From positions 1-61,877 of the forward strand of contig NZ_JABIOQ010000050.1 in NCBI RefSeq assembly GCF_018698455.1: DNA of 61,877 nt, given 5' to 3'. The notes below the pieces were generated by a model that saw nothing but the letters and a program-made list of their open reading frames with translations, had not been told where the DNA came from and searched no databases. The position numbers and the translations under genes were made by a program. Shown one piece after another: positions 17,899 to 28,324 of the stretch (positions are counted from its first letter, which is position 1; each line of letters starts with the position of its first letter). Origin of the DNA: Sulfurimonas sp. (GTDB lineage Bacteria > Campylobacterota > Campylobacteria > Campylobacterales > Sulfurimonadaceae).

Positions 17899-20229
17899 AT
17901 GGCTGATATAGATGAAGAGATAATCATAATTGAAGATAGTGATGCTTTACCAGATCAACTATCTTCTGATTATGAAACATCGCAAAAAAAACCCTCTAAA
18001 AAAAATAACTTTTTACTCTCTTTTGGACTTTTATTAGTTCTTATAATTATCATAACAGTTTTAGCTCTCAATACTTCAAGTAAAACTGAAGTAATGATGG
18101 ACATAAACTTTTTAAATGAAAAACTCAAGCAAAGAACAACTCCCACTATTGAACCAAGTAAACTTGAAAATATGATTGCTAAAGCAAACTACCTTTACAC
18201 AAATGGCTCAAAAGATAAAGCCCTTTTTATGTATGAAAATATTGCACAATATAGTCAAGCAATTTCAGAGTACAACTTAGGTGTAGCCCAATTAAAAAAT
18301 AAACAATATAAAATGGCAGTTAAAACATTCTCAAAAGCAATAAAGAATGATGAGAAGCGTTGTGTTAGTGCAATAAATGCTGCAGTATGTTCTTTACACT
18401 TAAATGATAAAGAAAGCTTTCATTATTATATTGACTTGGCCTATGCTTATCTTCCACATGAGATCAACTCACCTTTATATTCTTACTACTATACTCTCAT
18501 AAACTACTACAATCAAGATTATTTTAATGCTTTAAACTCACTAAAAAACACAACATCTAATGAATACCCAGTAGTACAACAAAATATTGGTGCTACTATT
18601 AATGCCCTATTTAACAATGATTATGCAGCGATTGAGATTATGGACAAGAACCATGACCGAGTTGAGAACTTCAGCCTAGGACTTTTATATGCAAGGGTTG
18701 GTGATCTACACTTAGCTTTAGAGTATTTAGAAAAAGCAGTTACATATAATACTCAGCCAATAAAAGCGCAACTTGCCATAGGCCTTATTAATCTCAAACT
18801 AGGAAACTTAAAGACAGCATCCAAACAAATTCAAAATATAACAGATACATACCCAGATGAAGTATACCTTCACTACCCCATCAATGTGAAACTCAAAGAA
18901 TCTCTTTTTGATGCAGCAAAAGCACAAAAGCTCTATAGAGATAAGCATTCAAATTCTAAGAATACAACATATAACAAAATATTCTCTTTTTCTCCCTATA
19001 AGGTCTTTAATGCAAATCAAACAATTAGTTATATACGAAAAGGAAATGCAAATATCTATATAGATAATATCCAGAATGCTCAGGAGTATCTTAAAACAAG
19101 TTCTTCTGCATCTAATGTAAATCTAGGTATTACAAGAGCTATAAAAAAAGCTCTTGCTCTTAAAATTAGGGAAGCAAATCAAGACCTTATCGCTCTCATT
19201 AAATTGCAACCAAAGCACTCAATTTTACATTATAATTTGGCACTTACTTATGCTCAACTTGGAAATAATAAAAAAGCAAATGAACACTTTTTAAGATCGT
19301 ACCATTTAGATGCTAAAAATTACCTAGCCGGTATTTATGCTGTAATGACAAGTCAACTGATTAACAAAGATTCTAAAAAACTAACATCAATTCTAAATGA
19401 CTCTCTATCTGATGAAATTGACAGCGAAGAAAAGAGTCTCTATACAGCCCTCTTAAATATTACACAAAATAACTATATCTCTTCTGTGGATTGGTTAGAT
19501 AATAGTTACAGACAAAAACCTTTGTACTTAGTTATTAGTAGTCTTATTTCCTTAAATCTTAAAAGGTATTCTAGTGCGAAAAAATCAACAGAGCAACTTA
19601 CCCTTTTACTTCCTGATGACATATTACCTCACCTAATGTATATAGATGCACACTTCTCAAATTTAACACCTAAAAAATATGCAAGAACAGTATTAGCTTA
19701 TTTAAAGAAACAGAAATTTCACTTTAATGATTTGTATTATGGGCCAACTATTACACGTTTTTTATATATTCAACAAAATTTAATTATTGGAAAATTATAT
19801 TATTTAAGAAAACAATTAAAGTCTGTACTAGAGTCAACAAGTCAGCCTACATATGAGATTGAGAGTGCATTAGCATTAACTTCACTATTTGATCAACAGT
19901 TTGAAGAGTCTTACTCTATTTATAATAATTTAATAGATGAGTTGAAAACTCAAGACTCTGACACACTGTTTTTAGGAGCAGTTGCTTCTACTGCGGCTGG
20001 GCACCATGAGAATGCAATTGCACTTTTAGAACTGTCTAAACTAAAGAATGGTAACTTTTATGAGAGTAGATATGCTTTAGCACTTTTATATATGGAAATT
20101 AAAAATAATGAAGGTGCAAGTATTCAGCTAGCAAAGATTAAAAAAGATGGATTTATATCAGATTATTTTGACTTTGATATTAATACAAAAGAGTTACTCT
20201 TTAATAGATTAAGAGAAATAACCAAGTAG
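17899..20229 (+). CDS. Membrane-anchored TPR-repeat protein
   Basis: 776 aa. One transmembrane helix at about 38-58 (LLSFGLLLVLIIIITVLALN) follows an acidic cytoplasmic N-terminus, so most of the protein should be periplasmic. TPR-like helical repeats run from about residue 95 to the end, for example YNLGVAQLKNKQYKMAVKTF, LGLLYARVGDLHLALEYLEK and HYNLALTYAQLGNNKKANEH. It is probably a protein-interaction scaffold, possibly tied to motility or the cell envelope; the partner is unknown. Its last 21 bp overlap the end of the convergent Psd-like gene. Confidence 0.75.
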   Translation: MADIDEEIIIIEDSDALPDQLSSDYETSQKKPSKKNNFLLSFGLLLVLIIIITVLALNTSSKTEVMMDINFLNEKLKQRTTPTIEPSKLENMIAKANYLYTNGSKDKALFMYENIAQYSQAISEYNLGVAQLKNKQYKMAVKTFSKAIKNDEKRCVSAINAAVCSLHLNDKESFHYYIDLAYAYLPHEINSPLYSYYYTLINYYNQDYFNALNSLKNTTSNEYPVVQQNIGATINALFNNDYAAIEIMDKNHDRVENFSLGLLYARVGDLHLALEYLEKAVTYNTQPIKAQLAIGLINLKLGNLKTASKQIQNITDTYPDEVYLHYPINVKLKESLFDAAKAQKLYRDKHSNSKNTTYNKIFSFSPYKVFNANQTISYIRKGNANIYIDNIQNAQEYLKTSSSASNVNLGITRAIKKALALKIREANQDLIALIKLQPKHSILHYNLALTYAQLGNNKKANEHFLRSYHLDAKNYLAGIYAVMTSQLINKDSKKLTSILNDSLSDEIDSEEKSLYTALLNITQNNYISSVDWLDNSYRQKPLYLVISSLISLNLKRYSSAKKSTEQLTLLLPDDILPHLMYIDAHFSNLTPKKYARTVLAYLKKQKFHFNDLYYGPTITRFLYIQQNLIIGKLYYLRKQLKSVLESTSQPTYEIESALALTSLFDQQFEESYSIYNNLIDELKTQDSDTLFLGAVASTAAGHHENAIALLELSKLKNGNFYESRYALALLYMEIKNNEGASIQLAKIKKDGFISDYFDFDINTKELLFNRLREITK

Positions 20230-20844
20230 ACTTTCAGAAGCTTTTAAATCACTTCCTACACTTACATTTAATCTAAAGTTATTTGGGATATATAGTGTTG
20301 TCATTGTGTTATTTACAAATCCATACCTAGTTGTTTGGTACACTTCTTGAGATGCTTTTATATCAATAAATAGAGGGATAAAACTCTCTTTTAATCTATG
20401 GATAACCTTAACTCTATCAGCATTATTATTTACAAATGTTAGATAAATAGCCTCATTCAAATCTGAGTGAAGTGTACTTTTTGTTGCTACTTTTGTACCT
20501 TTTGTGTAATGTAATGATTCTACTTTTGCACTCATAGGTACTCTTAAAATTCCTACATCAAAGATTGTACTATCAATTTTAAGCCTATATGCAAACTCTG
20601 AGTTATCTATTTCTTCAATAGAAAGTACAACGCCATCAACTGGGGAGACAAGAGAAGATGACTCAAATACTGGAAATAAACGCTCAGGATTTCTAAATAT
20701 AAAAATAAATATTCCTGTTAATAATAAAGAAATAAATGCTAGTGTATGTAAAGAAAAAATAGATAATACAATACTTATACTAATAGATATACTTATATAT
20801 TTCCAACCATCTTTGTATAATATAAAAAGATTATTATTGGCCAT
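20209..20844 (-). CDS. Phosphatidylserine decarboxylase-related protein, cleavage site not conserved
   Basis: 211 aa, the size of short Psd/archaetidylserine decarboxylases. Two N-terminal membrane helices (about 15-48) precede FRNPERLFP, SLVSPVDGVVLSIEEID and RVPMSAKVESLHYTKGTKV, all typical. The usual Gly-Ser of self-cleavage, expected in an RxGS(R/T) context near residue 175, reads RYGFVNN here, so the pyruvoyl-forming Ser appears absent. Activity is therefore doubtful; a lipid-binding role or divergent mechanism is possible. Last gene of cheY-prmA-ftsH-psd-like, 1 bp overlap with ftsH. Confidence 0.7.
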   Translation of the reverse strand: MANNNLFILYKDGWKYISISISISIVLSIFSLHTLAFISLLLTGIFIFIFRNPERLFPVFESSSLVSPVDGVVLSIEEIDNSEFAYRLKIDSTIFDVGILRVPMSAKVESLHYTKGTKVATKSTLHSDLNEAIYLTFVNNNADRVKVIHRLKESFIPLFIDIKASQEVYQTTRYGFVNNTMTTLYIPNNFRLNVSVGSDLKASESLLGYFS

Positions 20845-22793
20845 TACTTCTCTTTTGTATCACTCATTGAAGCATCAACTTTTAATTCTTCACTTATTTC
20901 ATCAATAGTTTCAACTAGTTTACTTTCCATATTATTTTCTTTTTCAAAGTCTAAAATAATGTCTCGTACATCATCGCCTGAAATATTCTCTTTTTTGTAC
21001 AATAGTGCAACTATACCTTCTATTGCATCTCTATACTCTTCTAATCTATCAAGAACGGCCTTGTATCTATCATCTAATGAATTTTTAATAAATGTATCCA
21101 TATCTTCAGCCATTTTTTCACTATATTCACGAGAAGCTTGTTGCCCTCCTCCTAAAAATGACTGTCTACTCTTTTCTAAAACCATTAGCCCAGCAATATC
21201 ACTCATACCATATGTTTGAACCATTGACTTTATAATATCTGTTGCACGTTCGAGATCATTTCCTGCACCAGTCGATATTTCTCCTATAAAGACTTCTTCT
21301 GCTGCTCGTCCACCTAGTAATACATCTACTTCCGCCCATAATTCATGGCGTTGCATCATAAATCTATTTTCTTCTGGCTTGTTTAATGTATAACCAAGTG
21401 CTGCAAGTCCACGTGGAACTATAGATACTTTAGATACTCTTTTGGCGCCAACAGTAGTCTCAGCAAGAAGAGCATGCCCACTCTCATGATATGCTACTAT
21501 CATTTTCTCTTTAACATTTATACGACGAGATTTTTTTGCAAGTCCTGCTATAGCACGTTCAACTGATTCAAAAAGGTCTTTTTGTTTTACAGTTTTTTGA
21601 CTTTTTCTTCCTGCAAGAAGAGCTGCTTCATTAATAATATTTGCTAAGTCTGCACCAGCTAACCCTGCTGTTAAACGAGCTATTTCATCAATCTCAACTT
21701 CATCATCAATTTTAACACCTTGCATATGAACTTTGAGTATTTTAATACGACCCTCAAAGTCTGGTTTATCAACAAGAACCTGTCTATCAAAACGTCCAGG
21801 TCTTAGTAGTGCTTGGTCTAAAATCTCCGGTCTATTAGTAGCTGCTAATATTATAATTGGAGTATCTGTACCAAAACCATCCATTTCAGCTAAGAGTTGA
21901 TTTAAAGTTTGTTCTCTCTCATCATTACCACCCATATTTGCACCAGATGCACGACTCTTACCAATAGCATCAATTTCATCTATAAAAATAATACTTGGAG
22001 CATCTTTTTTTGCTTGTTCAAACAGATCACGTACACGTGCAGCACCAACACCAACGAACATCTCTATAAAAGAAGAACCTGTAACTGAGAAGAAAGGAAC
22101 TTCTGCTTCTCCCGCTACCGCTTTTGCAAGAAGAGTTTTACCTGTCCCTGGAGAACCAACAAGAAGTACTCCTTTAGGAATTTTTGCACCTATCTCTACA
22201 TAACGAGCAGGATACTTTAGAAAGTCAACTATTTCTTGAACTTCTTCTTTTGCTTCTTCCACTCCAGCCACATCATCAAATTTTGTTTTTGGTTTTTCTG
22301 AATTTACCATCTTTTTAGATTGGCCCATTCCTAAAAGTCCGCCACCCATATTTTTTTGCATACGTCCAGCAAAAAACATCCAAATAGCAATAATTATAAG
22401 AAATGGAAACAACCAACCAAACATTTCAGTAAACCAGTTTGTCTCACTAAATCCTTCATACTCTATATCTGCTTTATCAAGGGCCTCAACAAGTTTTGTA
22501 TCACCTTTAACAATTCTAGTTGTATATACACTCAAGCCATCAGCCGATGTTGCTTTTATATAACTTTGCCCTATTTCAACTTTAGCTACACTTCTAGAGT
22601 TAACAAGTGTTTTTAGTTCTGAGTAGCTTACTTGTTTAACCTTTGAAGCTGTTCCAAGAACTGAGCTATTTGCCCCTCTCTCACCAACCATCATCTTAAA
22701 TACAATTATAATTACAACTGAAAAAATTGCAAATGTTATGAGTGGATTTTTATTAAAAAAATTATTATCGTTTTTATTATCTTTGTTTTGCAT
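20844..22793 (-). CDS. ftsH: ATP-dependent zinc metalloprotease FtsH
   Basis: Membrane-bound AAA+ protease that degrades misfolded and regulatory membrane and soluble proteins. 649 aa: transmembrane helices at about 17-36 and 124-143 flank a small periplasmic domain. Walker A is GSPGTGKT (213-220), Walker B IIFIDEID, the second region of homology [20 protein letters not shown], and the zinc site HESGH (436-440). The C-terminus is acidic. It lies in the run cheY-prmA-ftsH-psd-like, an order shared with other Campylobacterota. Confidence 0.97.
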   Translation of the reverse strand: MQNKDNKNDNNFFNKNPLITFAIFSVVIIIVFKMMVGERGANSSVLGTASKVKQVSYSELKTLVNSRSVAKVEIGQSYIKATSADGLSVYTTRIVKGDTKLVEALDKADIEYEGFSETNWFTEMFGWLFPFLIIIAIWMFFAGRMQKNMGGGLLGMGQSKKMVNSEKPKTKFDDVAGVEEAKEEVQEIVDFLKYPARYVEIGAKIPKGVLLVGSPGTGKTLLAKAVAGEAEVPFFSVTGSSFIEMFVGVGAARVRDLFEQAKKDAPSIIFIDEIDAIGKSRASGANMGGNDEREQTLNQLLAEMDGFGTDTPIIILAATNRPEILDQALLRPGRFDRQVLVDKPDFEGRIKILKVHMQGVKIDDEVEIDEIARLTAGLAGADLANIINEAALLAGRKSQKTVKQKDLFESVERAIAGLAKKSRRINVKEKMIVAYHESGHALLAETTVGAKRVSKVSIVPRGLAALGYTLNKPEENRFMMQRHELWAEVDVLLGGRAAEEVFIGEISTGAGNDLERATDIIKSMVQTYGMSDIAGLMVLEKSRQSFLGGGQQASREYSEKMAEDMDTFIKNSLDDRYKAVLDRLEEYRDAIEGIVALLYKKENISGDDVRDIILDFEKENNMESKLVETIDEISEELKVDASMSDTKEK

Positions 22794-22814
22794 ATCTTTA
22801 TTATCTCTTTTTTA

Positions 22815-23645
22815 TTATTTTTGTTTTCTCAAAATAAATGTCACCCATTCATCTTCTGCTATTTTCTCTATAATTTCACAATCTTTGTAAAAACTCAACA
22901 CTTTACTTTCATACTTATCTAAAATACCAGAAAGAACTAGTATGCCATCTTCTTTAAGTGCTTTTTTTAAATTATTAGCGATAAAAGTAAGAACATCTGC
23001 CACTATATTTGCTACGACAACATCATATTTTTTATTTACTACAGAAGAGGAGCCTTCCCAAATACTCCCAAATTGCAAGTTATTTAACTTTGCATTATCT
23101 ATGGAGTTTTCAACTGATATAATATCTGTATCACAGGCATCTACTTTTGCACCTAATTTCATAGCGGCAATACCTAGTATACCACTGCCACAGCCTACAT
23201 CTAAAACATCGTCACCCTCTTCAACATACTTTGAAACTGCTCGAAGTGAAGAAGCTGTTGTTGGGTGGTGTCCAGTTCCAAATGCTAGTGCTGGATCTAT
23301 AGCTATGTTAATAAGATTATTATGTGGTGCATCCCAAGTTGGATGAATATAAAACTGATCAATTGCTAGGGGTTTTATACTTTCCTGGTAGGATTTAACC
23401 CAGTCGTTATTCTGTAATTTACTTTGTACACATTCAAGCTCTATATCTATTTTAAGTGCTTTTTCCAAGGCTTCACAAAACTGTTCTAGTCCCCATATTA
23501 TAGTGTCAAGTTCATCTTCACTTCTAATAATAAAACCGCTATCAGTTTCTTCAAAGCCTATGGGTATTGTATCTAATAAAAAGTCTGAAAAAAGAGAATT
23601 GTGAGAAGAAACTGTAACTACTAACTCGAAATAATGCGCTTGCAT
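22815..23645 (-). CDS. prmA: Ribosomal protein L11 methyltransferase
   Basis: SAM-dependent trimethylation of ribosomal protein L11. 276 aa, with an N-terminal substrate domain and a C-terminal Rossmann methyltransferase domain: AFGTGHHPTT precedes motif I DVGCGSGILGIAAMKLGA, then ANIVADVL. It overlaps the cheY stop by 1 bp. Confidence 0.93.
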   Translation of the reverse strand: MQAHYFELVVTVSSHNSLFSDFLLDTIPIGFEETDSGFIIRSEDELDTIIWGLEQFCEALEKALKIDIELECVQSKLQNNDWVKSYQESIKPLAIDQFYIHPTWDAPHNNLINIAIDPALAFGTGHHPTTASSLRAVSKYVEEGDDVLDVGCGSGILGIAAMKLGAKVDACDTDIISVENSIDNAKLNNLQFGSIWEGSSSVVNKKYDVVVANIVADVLTFIANNLKKALKEDGILVLSGILDKYESKVLSFYKDCEIIEKIAEDEWVTFILRKQK

Positions 23646-24022
23646 TACTCCTCCGAGACACCCATTACAGCACCAAGTTTTTCTTTTAAAACTTGTGGCG
23701 TGAATGGCTTAACTATATAATTATTTACCCCGGCTTTAAGAGCTGTAATAACTTCAGCCTTTCCACCCTCCGTTGTAACCATAATAATCGGCATGTCACT
23801 AAAGCGATCATCAGCACGTACTTTTTGAACAAGTTCAAGACCATTCATTTCCGGCATATTCCAGTCTGTAATCAACATATCAACATCTGGATTAGTGTTA
23901 ATCTGGTCCCAACCTTCAACTCCGTCAGCACCTTCAATAATATCTTTGTATCCAAGACGAGCTAGAGTGTTTTTTATAATACGACGCATTGTAGAACTAT
24001 CATCAACCACAAGTAATTTCAA
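23645..24022 (-). CDS. cheY: Chemotaxis response regulator CheY
   Basis: Single receiver domain of 125 aa that carries phosphate from CheA to the flagellar switch. MKLLVVDDSSTMRRI holds the acidic pair, LITDWNMPEMNG the phospho-acceptor Asp (about residue 57), MVTTEG the switch Thr, and NYIVKPF the conserved Lys. First gene of the cheY-prmA-ftsH run. A generic single-domain regulator is possible, but the length and context fit CheY. Confidence 0.93.
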   Translation of the reverse strand: MKLLVVDDSSTMRRIIKNTLARLGYKDIIEGADGVEGWDQINTNPDVDMLITDWNMPEMNGLELVQKVRADDRFSDMPIIMVTTEGGKAEVITALKAGVNNYIVKPFTPQVLKEKLGAVMGVSEE

Positions 24023-24094
24023 TTGAAATCCTTTCTAAATATAATTTGCAAATTTTTGTAACCTAATAGTACCTAAAAGTTCTTTATTTTATTA

Positions 24095-24805
24095 TTAATC
24101 AAGTAATTTAAACATCTTTGGAAGGTCTAGTCTTTCCTCATAATATGCTTTACCAATGATAACACCATCAATTTCTTTAGTCTCTATAAGCTTTTTTATA
24201 TCTTCTTCATCTTTGACACCACCACTTGCAATTGTACTTACACCACTTGCACGTGCTATATCTAATGTAAATTGAACATTTACTCCCGCTAGAGTACCAT
24301 CTTGACCAACATCCGTACAAATTATAGCTTCAACACCTGCATCAGCGAACTCTTTAGCTAGGTCTGTTGCTTTCATTGTAGAAACCTCACCCCAACCCTC
24401 AACCGCAACATAACCATCAATTGCATCAATTCCAACAGCTATAGGATACTTTGCTGCCATATCTCTAACAAACTGTGGATTTTTAACAGCGATTGATCCT
24501 AAAATAATTCTATCTATTCCTATTTTTAACATCTTTACAATTGTAGTTTCATCACGAATACCACCGCCAAGTTCTAGTTTCACATTACAATTTTCTCGTA
24601 TTTTTATTATCTCATCTAAATTTTTAGGCTCACCTGCGAATGCACCATTTAGATCTACTAAATGCACCCACTCCGCACCCATTTCTTCAAACTTTTTCAC
24701 CAAAGACCATGGCTCATCTGAGTAAATCTTTGCACTATCCATAAGCCCTTTTGTCAGGCGTACCGCTTTTCCATCTTTTAAATCTATCGCTGGGTAAAGT
24801 GTCAT
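24095..24805 (-). CDS. hisA: Phosphoribosylformimino-5-aminoimidazole carboxamide ribotide isomerase
   Basis: Fourth step of histidine synthesis (ProFAR to PRFAR). 236 aa TIM barrel: [15 protein letters not shown] with catalytic Asp9, LGGGIRD, and [16 protein letters not shown] with the second catalytic Asp, as expected for HisA. It follows hisH by 18 bp, so the two are coexpressed. Confidence 0.95.
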   Translation of the reverse strand: MTLYPAIDLKDGKAVRLTKGLMDSAKIYSDEPWSLVKKFEEMGAEWVHLVDLNGAFAGEPKNLDEIIKIRENCNVKLELGGGIRDETTIVKMLKIGIDRIILGSIAVKNPQFVRDMAAKYPIAVGIDAIDGYVAVEGWGEVSTMKATDLAKEFADAGVEAIICTDVGQDGTLAGVNVQFTLDIARASGVSTIASGGVKDEEDIKKLIETKEIDGVIIGKAYYEERLDLPKMFKLLD

Positions 24806-24823
24806 ATTTGTAACTATCCTTGT

Positions 24824-25435
24824 TTATAAATTAATAAAATTTTTGAGTATTTTAAGACCATTTTCATGGCTTTTTTCTGGATGAGGCTGAATCCCCATAA
24901 TGTTATCATGTGCTACTGCCGAAGTAAACTCGTAGCCATAGTTAGTTTGTCCTATGATATCGTTCTTGTCACTGCATGTTACATGATATGTATGAACAAA
25001 GTATAAATAGTGTTCCTCATCTAAATTCACAAAAAGTGGATGCTCTTTAGTAAACATTCTATTCCATCCCATATGTGGCACTTTTAAAGGCTCATCAAAC
25101 TCACTAGTATCAAATGCTTTTACATGACCTTTTATAAGTCCTAGGCCTTCATTCTCTCCAAACTCCTCTGAAGATTCAAAAAGTAGTTGCATACCAAGAC
25201 AGATACCTAACATGTACTTTCCACTTGAAGCATACTCTTTTAAAGGTTCTATCATATTTCGCTCACGAAGGTGTTCCATAGCATCGCCAAAGGCACCTAC
25301 ACCAGGTAAAATCAGCTTCTCATAATCTTGGAACTTACTTGGATCACTTTCTACAACTGTTTCACAGCCAAGCTTTGTAAAAGCATTTTGTACACTCGCT
25401 AAATTTCCCATGTTATAGTCAACGATAGCTATCAT
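24824..25435 (-). CDS. hisH: Imidazole glycerol phosphate synthase glutaminase subunit
   Basis: Class I glutamine amidotransferase that supplies ammonia to HisF. 203 aa. MIAIVDYNMGNLASVQNAF is the usual start; the nucleophile Cys is in MLGICLGMQLLF and the catalytic His-Glu are in GIQPHPEKSH. The partner hisF is not in the window. The upstream membrane-protein gene overlaps its start by 1 bp. Confidence 0.95.
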   Translation of the reverse strand: MIAIVDYNMGNLASVQNAFTKLGCETVVESDPSKFQDYEKLILPGVGAFGDAMEHLRERNMIEPLKEYASSGKYMLGICLGMQLLFESSEEFGENEGLGLIKGHVKAFDTSEFDEPLKVPHMGWNRMFTKEHPLFVNLDEEHYLYFVHTYHVTCSDKNDIIGQTNYGYEFTSAVAHDNIMGIQPHPEKSHENGLKILKNFINL

Positions 25436-26355
25436 TAAATCTCTCTATTATTTTTAGTTTTTGTAAAATGTATATAAATCGCCAAACTTACTAGGAGCAT
25501 CGCTACTCCTCCGATGATATACATAGCATTAAGAAGGTGATTTGGATCGGTAATCGCAAACTTAAAGACGAGCATAAGTGCTTCTATAGATAGTGCAATA
25601 ATAATCGATCCTAAAAATTTCACCATTGTTTTATGTGTTCCAGTGACTTGTTGCTCTTTTGCCTGTCCTAGCACTTCTTCTTCAATAAGTGTCTTAACTA
25701 AATCAAATATGGCCAGAGAAAGGGTTAATAAAATTGTCGCTTTAAACATTGCGTCAATCGCTATATGAGAAACACTAATTTCTTTTACAAAAAAGCTCTG
25801 TACACCATTTATAAACAGCAATAATGCAACAGCAAAAAGAGCAAAAGCAAAAACTGCATAAGAGTATTTAAAAAGTTTAGAGAAAAATGTATCACTTCTG
25901 TTAAGATGGGATACTTTTGCTACCTCGCCAAGTGGCATATCCAAACATGCAACAAATAATAAGGTTCCATTGTCATCAAAAATAGGTACAGATGCAGTAA
26001 CTGTTAAATTTCTTGTTATCAGAGATGGATATGGATCCGTTATAGTACATCTCTCTTCTCTCACAGCTCTATAATAGTATGCACGATCCGCTCGTATTCT
26101 GCCTATATCTTGCTTTATCTCTTGTGTAGCCGTATAAGTTGACGAAACTTGTACACCTTTATTATCAAGAAGATAGACGCCATCACAACTCTCTAAATCG
26201 CCTTTTATCTTTAATAAACGCGGTATTATCATCTCTTGACTAAGAGAAGGGAGTCCATTTGGAATATTTTTAGAAAAAAGATAACAAAAATATGCTCTTG
26301 CCTTAGTACGACCTTCTGAAAATTTCTGTATGTCTGCTGGTAACATAAGCTTCAC
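25435..26355 (-). CDS. Membrane protein with N-terminal PDC/Cache-like sensor domain
   Basis: 306 aa. Residues ~1-165 look like a PDC sensor: LESCDGVYLLDNKGVQVSS, RAYYYRAVREERCTITDPY and TVTASVPIFDDNGTLLFVAC are the typical strand pattern. Four hydrophobic helices follow (about 168-188, 198-222, 245-265 and 275-293), with no kinase, MCP or GGDEF output domain. There is no N-terminal membrane helix, so the sensor may be cytoplasmic. Function unknown. It overlaps hisH by 1 bp. Confidence 0.7.
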   Translation of the reverse strand: MKLMLPADIQKFSEGRTKARAYFCYLFSKNIPNGLPSLSQEMIIPRLLKIKGDLESCDGVYLLDNKGVQVSSTYTATQEIKQDIGRIRADRAYYYRAVREERCTITDPYPSLITRNLTVTASVPIFDDNGTLLFVACLDMPLGEVAKVSHLNRSDTFFSKLFKYSYAVFAFALFAVALLLFINGVQSFFVKEISVSHIAIDAMFKATILLTLSLAIFDLVKTLIEEEVLGQAKEQQVTGTHKTMVKFLGSIIIALSIEALMLVFKFAITDPNHLLNAMYIIGGVAMLLVSLAIYIHFTKTKNNREI

Positions 26356-26436
26356 CTTAATTAATATATAATCAAATTATATCGTACAAATAAGGAATAT
26401 AGCAACAAGATAAAATTAGCAGTTAATTTTATAAGA

Positions 26437-26442
26437 TATAAT
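26437..26442 (+). promoter_or_regulatory. -10 box overlapping the first waaC ATG
   Basis: AGATATAATGTC: the TATAAT hexamer shares its last bases with the ATG at 26441. Transcription would begin near the second ATG at 26450, which would make the message leaderless. Confidence 0.4.
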
Positions 26443-26449
26443 GTCATCA

Positions 26450-27451
26450 ATGAATAAAGATATTAAAAAAATTGCCATTGTTAGACTCTCTGCTCTTGGT
26501 GATATAGTTAACAGTGCTATAGTTTTACAGTTCATACACAAAAAATATCCTTTGTGCGAGATTGATTGGATAGTAGAAGAAGTTTTCTCACCTCTATTAG
26601 TAAATCATAAATACCTTACTAATGTTAAAACACTCAATATTAAAAAACTAAAAAAAGATAAGAGTATTAAGCTACTACGAGAAGTACTACAAGACATTTC
26701 TTCATTTGGTCCATATGATATTATTATTGATATGCAAGGACTTATAAAGTCTTCTATCGTTTCTAAACTACTGGGTAAAAACACTTATGGGTTTGATAAA
26801 CATTCCATAAGAGAACCTTTAGCATCTCTTTTATATACAAAAACAATTAACATTCCATATGAAGAAAATGTTATCAAACGCAATACAACTTTAGTAGCTG
26901 GGGCTCTTTCATTTGAAATAAACGAGCAGATGATTTTAGAAAAAGAGCCTATTTTTGAGATTACAAAAACATTTGAAACACCTAATGATAAAAAGAACAT
27001 CGCATTTATTGTCGGTGCATCTTGGGAATCTAAAATATATCCCAAAGAACTTCTTGTAAACATCTGTAATGATTTAAAAGAGAACTGTCATATAATTTGG
27101 GGAAATGATGTCGAAAGAGTAAATGCTGAGTGGATTTGTGCACACTCTGATTTTGCTACTATCGCACCAAAACTAGCTCTTAATGAACTTGTCTCTTTTA
27201 TCTCTTCTATGGATTTACTCATAGGAAATGATACTGGACCGACACATATGGCTTGGGCTCAAAACATACCTTCTATTACCCTTCTAGGTCCAACAACTAG
27301 CCGAATGATTTGTGAAACACCACAAAATATTGGTATCAAATCCTCTTCAGTTGTAAATATTTTAAAAATTGATAAAAATGATTTTTCAATTAAAGATATC
27401 GCTTATACAGATGTTCTTAAAAAAGCCAAAAGGCTTCTATATGGGATATAA
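26450..27451 (+). CDS. waaC: Lipopolysaccharide heptosyltransferase I
   Basis: Glycosyltransferase family 9 enzyme that adds the first heptose to Kdo on the inner-membrane face. About 333 aa. The N-terminus KIAIVRLSALGDIVNSAIVL and the C-terminal GNDTGPTHMAWAQNIP with LLGPTTSR are conserved. An ATG at 26441 is in frame 9 bp upstream but has no ribosome-binding site and sits in a -10 box; the ATG at 26450 is preferred. The next gene, a lipid A acyltransferase, overlaps by 11 bp, so the pair completes LPS core and lipid A. Confidence 0.9.
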   Translation: MNKDIKKIAIVRLSALGDIVNSAIVLQFIHKKYPLCEIDWIVEEVFSPLLVNHKYLTNVKTLNIKKLKKDKSIKLLREVLQDISSFGPYDIIIDMQGLIKSSIVSKLLGKNTYGFDKHSIREPLASLLYTKTINIPYEENVIKRNTTLVAGALSFEINEQMILEKEPIFEITKTFETPNDKKNIAFIVGASWESKIYPKELLVNICNDLKENCHIIWGNDVERVNAEWICAHSDFATIAPKLALNELVSFISSMDLLIGNDTGPTHMAWAQNIPSITLLGPTTSRMICETPQNIGIKSSSVVNILKIDKNDFSIKDIAYTDVLKKAKRLLYGI

Positions 27452-28322
27452 ACTTTTACTCTTGCTAGAGGTTATTTTAATGGTTCTTCCAAAAAGTTTT
27501 AGAAAAGCTTTTTTTGTACTCTTGGCCAATATAGGCTACATGAGCTCAGCTAGATACCGTAAAGTTGCAAGGGATAATTTAGATTTTTTATTTGATAAGA
27601 CAATGAGTGATGAAGAAAAAGAATCCATCGTAAAGTATAGTTTCAAAAATCTTCTTCTTAACTTTCTCCATGTTATGGAACTAAGGAATATGTCTTTAAA
27701 AGAGTTAGAAAAAAAAACAACAGTTACAAATAGAGAAATTGTTGACAAAATACATGCCGATGGCAGAGCTGTTATATATGTAACTAGCCATTACTCTTCT
27801 TGGGAGCTAGGTGGTGCTTCGCTTGGTGCCTTTGTAGAACCTCTTGGAGCTGTTTATAAAAGAATGAAAAATCGTGTGTATGAAGAATGGCTACTAGAAG
27901 GTCGTGCACGATTTGGAAATACTAACCTTGAAAAAAGTGGTGTAGTAAAACCTCTTATCAAACTTATCAAACAAGGTAAAGCGAGTGGGATTCTTATTGA
28001 TACAAATATCAGTCCTAAAGAAGGAGTAAAAGTTCAGTTTATGGGTAAGACTATAAATCAGACCTATTCTCCAGCATATCTCGCTAGAAAATTCAATGCA
28101 GCTATAGTACCAGTGACAATACGTACTGACGATGAAGACAACTATACACTCATGATATATGATGAAATTCCTGTAGAAAAAACAGATGATGAGAAGAAAG
28201 ACATTCTAAACGCGACACAACTTCAGGCAGATTGGTTATCAGACCTTATCACTAAAGAACCAAAGTTTTGGTTTTGGTTACATAGACGTTTTAAAAATGA
28301 GTATCCAGAGATATACTCATAA
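27441..28322 (+). CDS. Lipid A biosynthesis lauroyl acyltransferase (LpxL/HtrB family)
   Basis: Adds a secondary acyl chain to lipid A at the inner membrane. 293 aa from the ATG at 27441; the frame is open further upstream inside waaC, but MGYKLLLLLEVILMVLPKSF is the usual hydrophobic N-terminus. The acyltransferase H-x4-(D/E) motif is VTSHYSSWELGG, and later GILIDTN and FNAAIVPVTIR fit the LPLAT fold. It is translationally coupled to waaC. Confidence 0.9.
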   Translation: MGYKLLLLLEVILMVLPKSFRKAFFVLLANIGYMSSARYRKVARDNLDFLFDKTMSDEEKESIVKYSFKNLLLNFLHVMELRNMSLKELEKKTTVTNREIVDKIHADGRAVIYVTSHYSSWELGGASLGAFVEPLGAVYKRMKNRVYEEWLLEGRARFGNTNLEKSGVVKPLIKLIKQGKASGILIDTNISPKEGVKVQFMGKTINQTYSPAYLARKFNAAIVPVTIRTDDEDNYTLMIYDEIPVEKTDDEKKDILNATQLQADWLSDLITKEPKFWFWLHRRFKNEYPEIYS

Positions 28323-28324
28323 GA

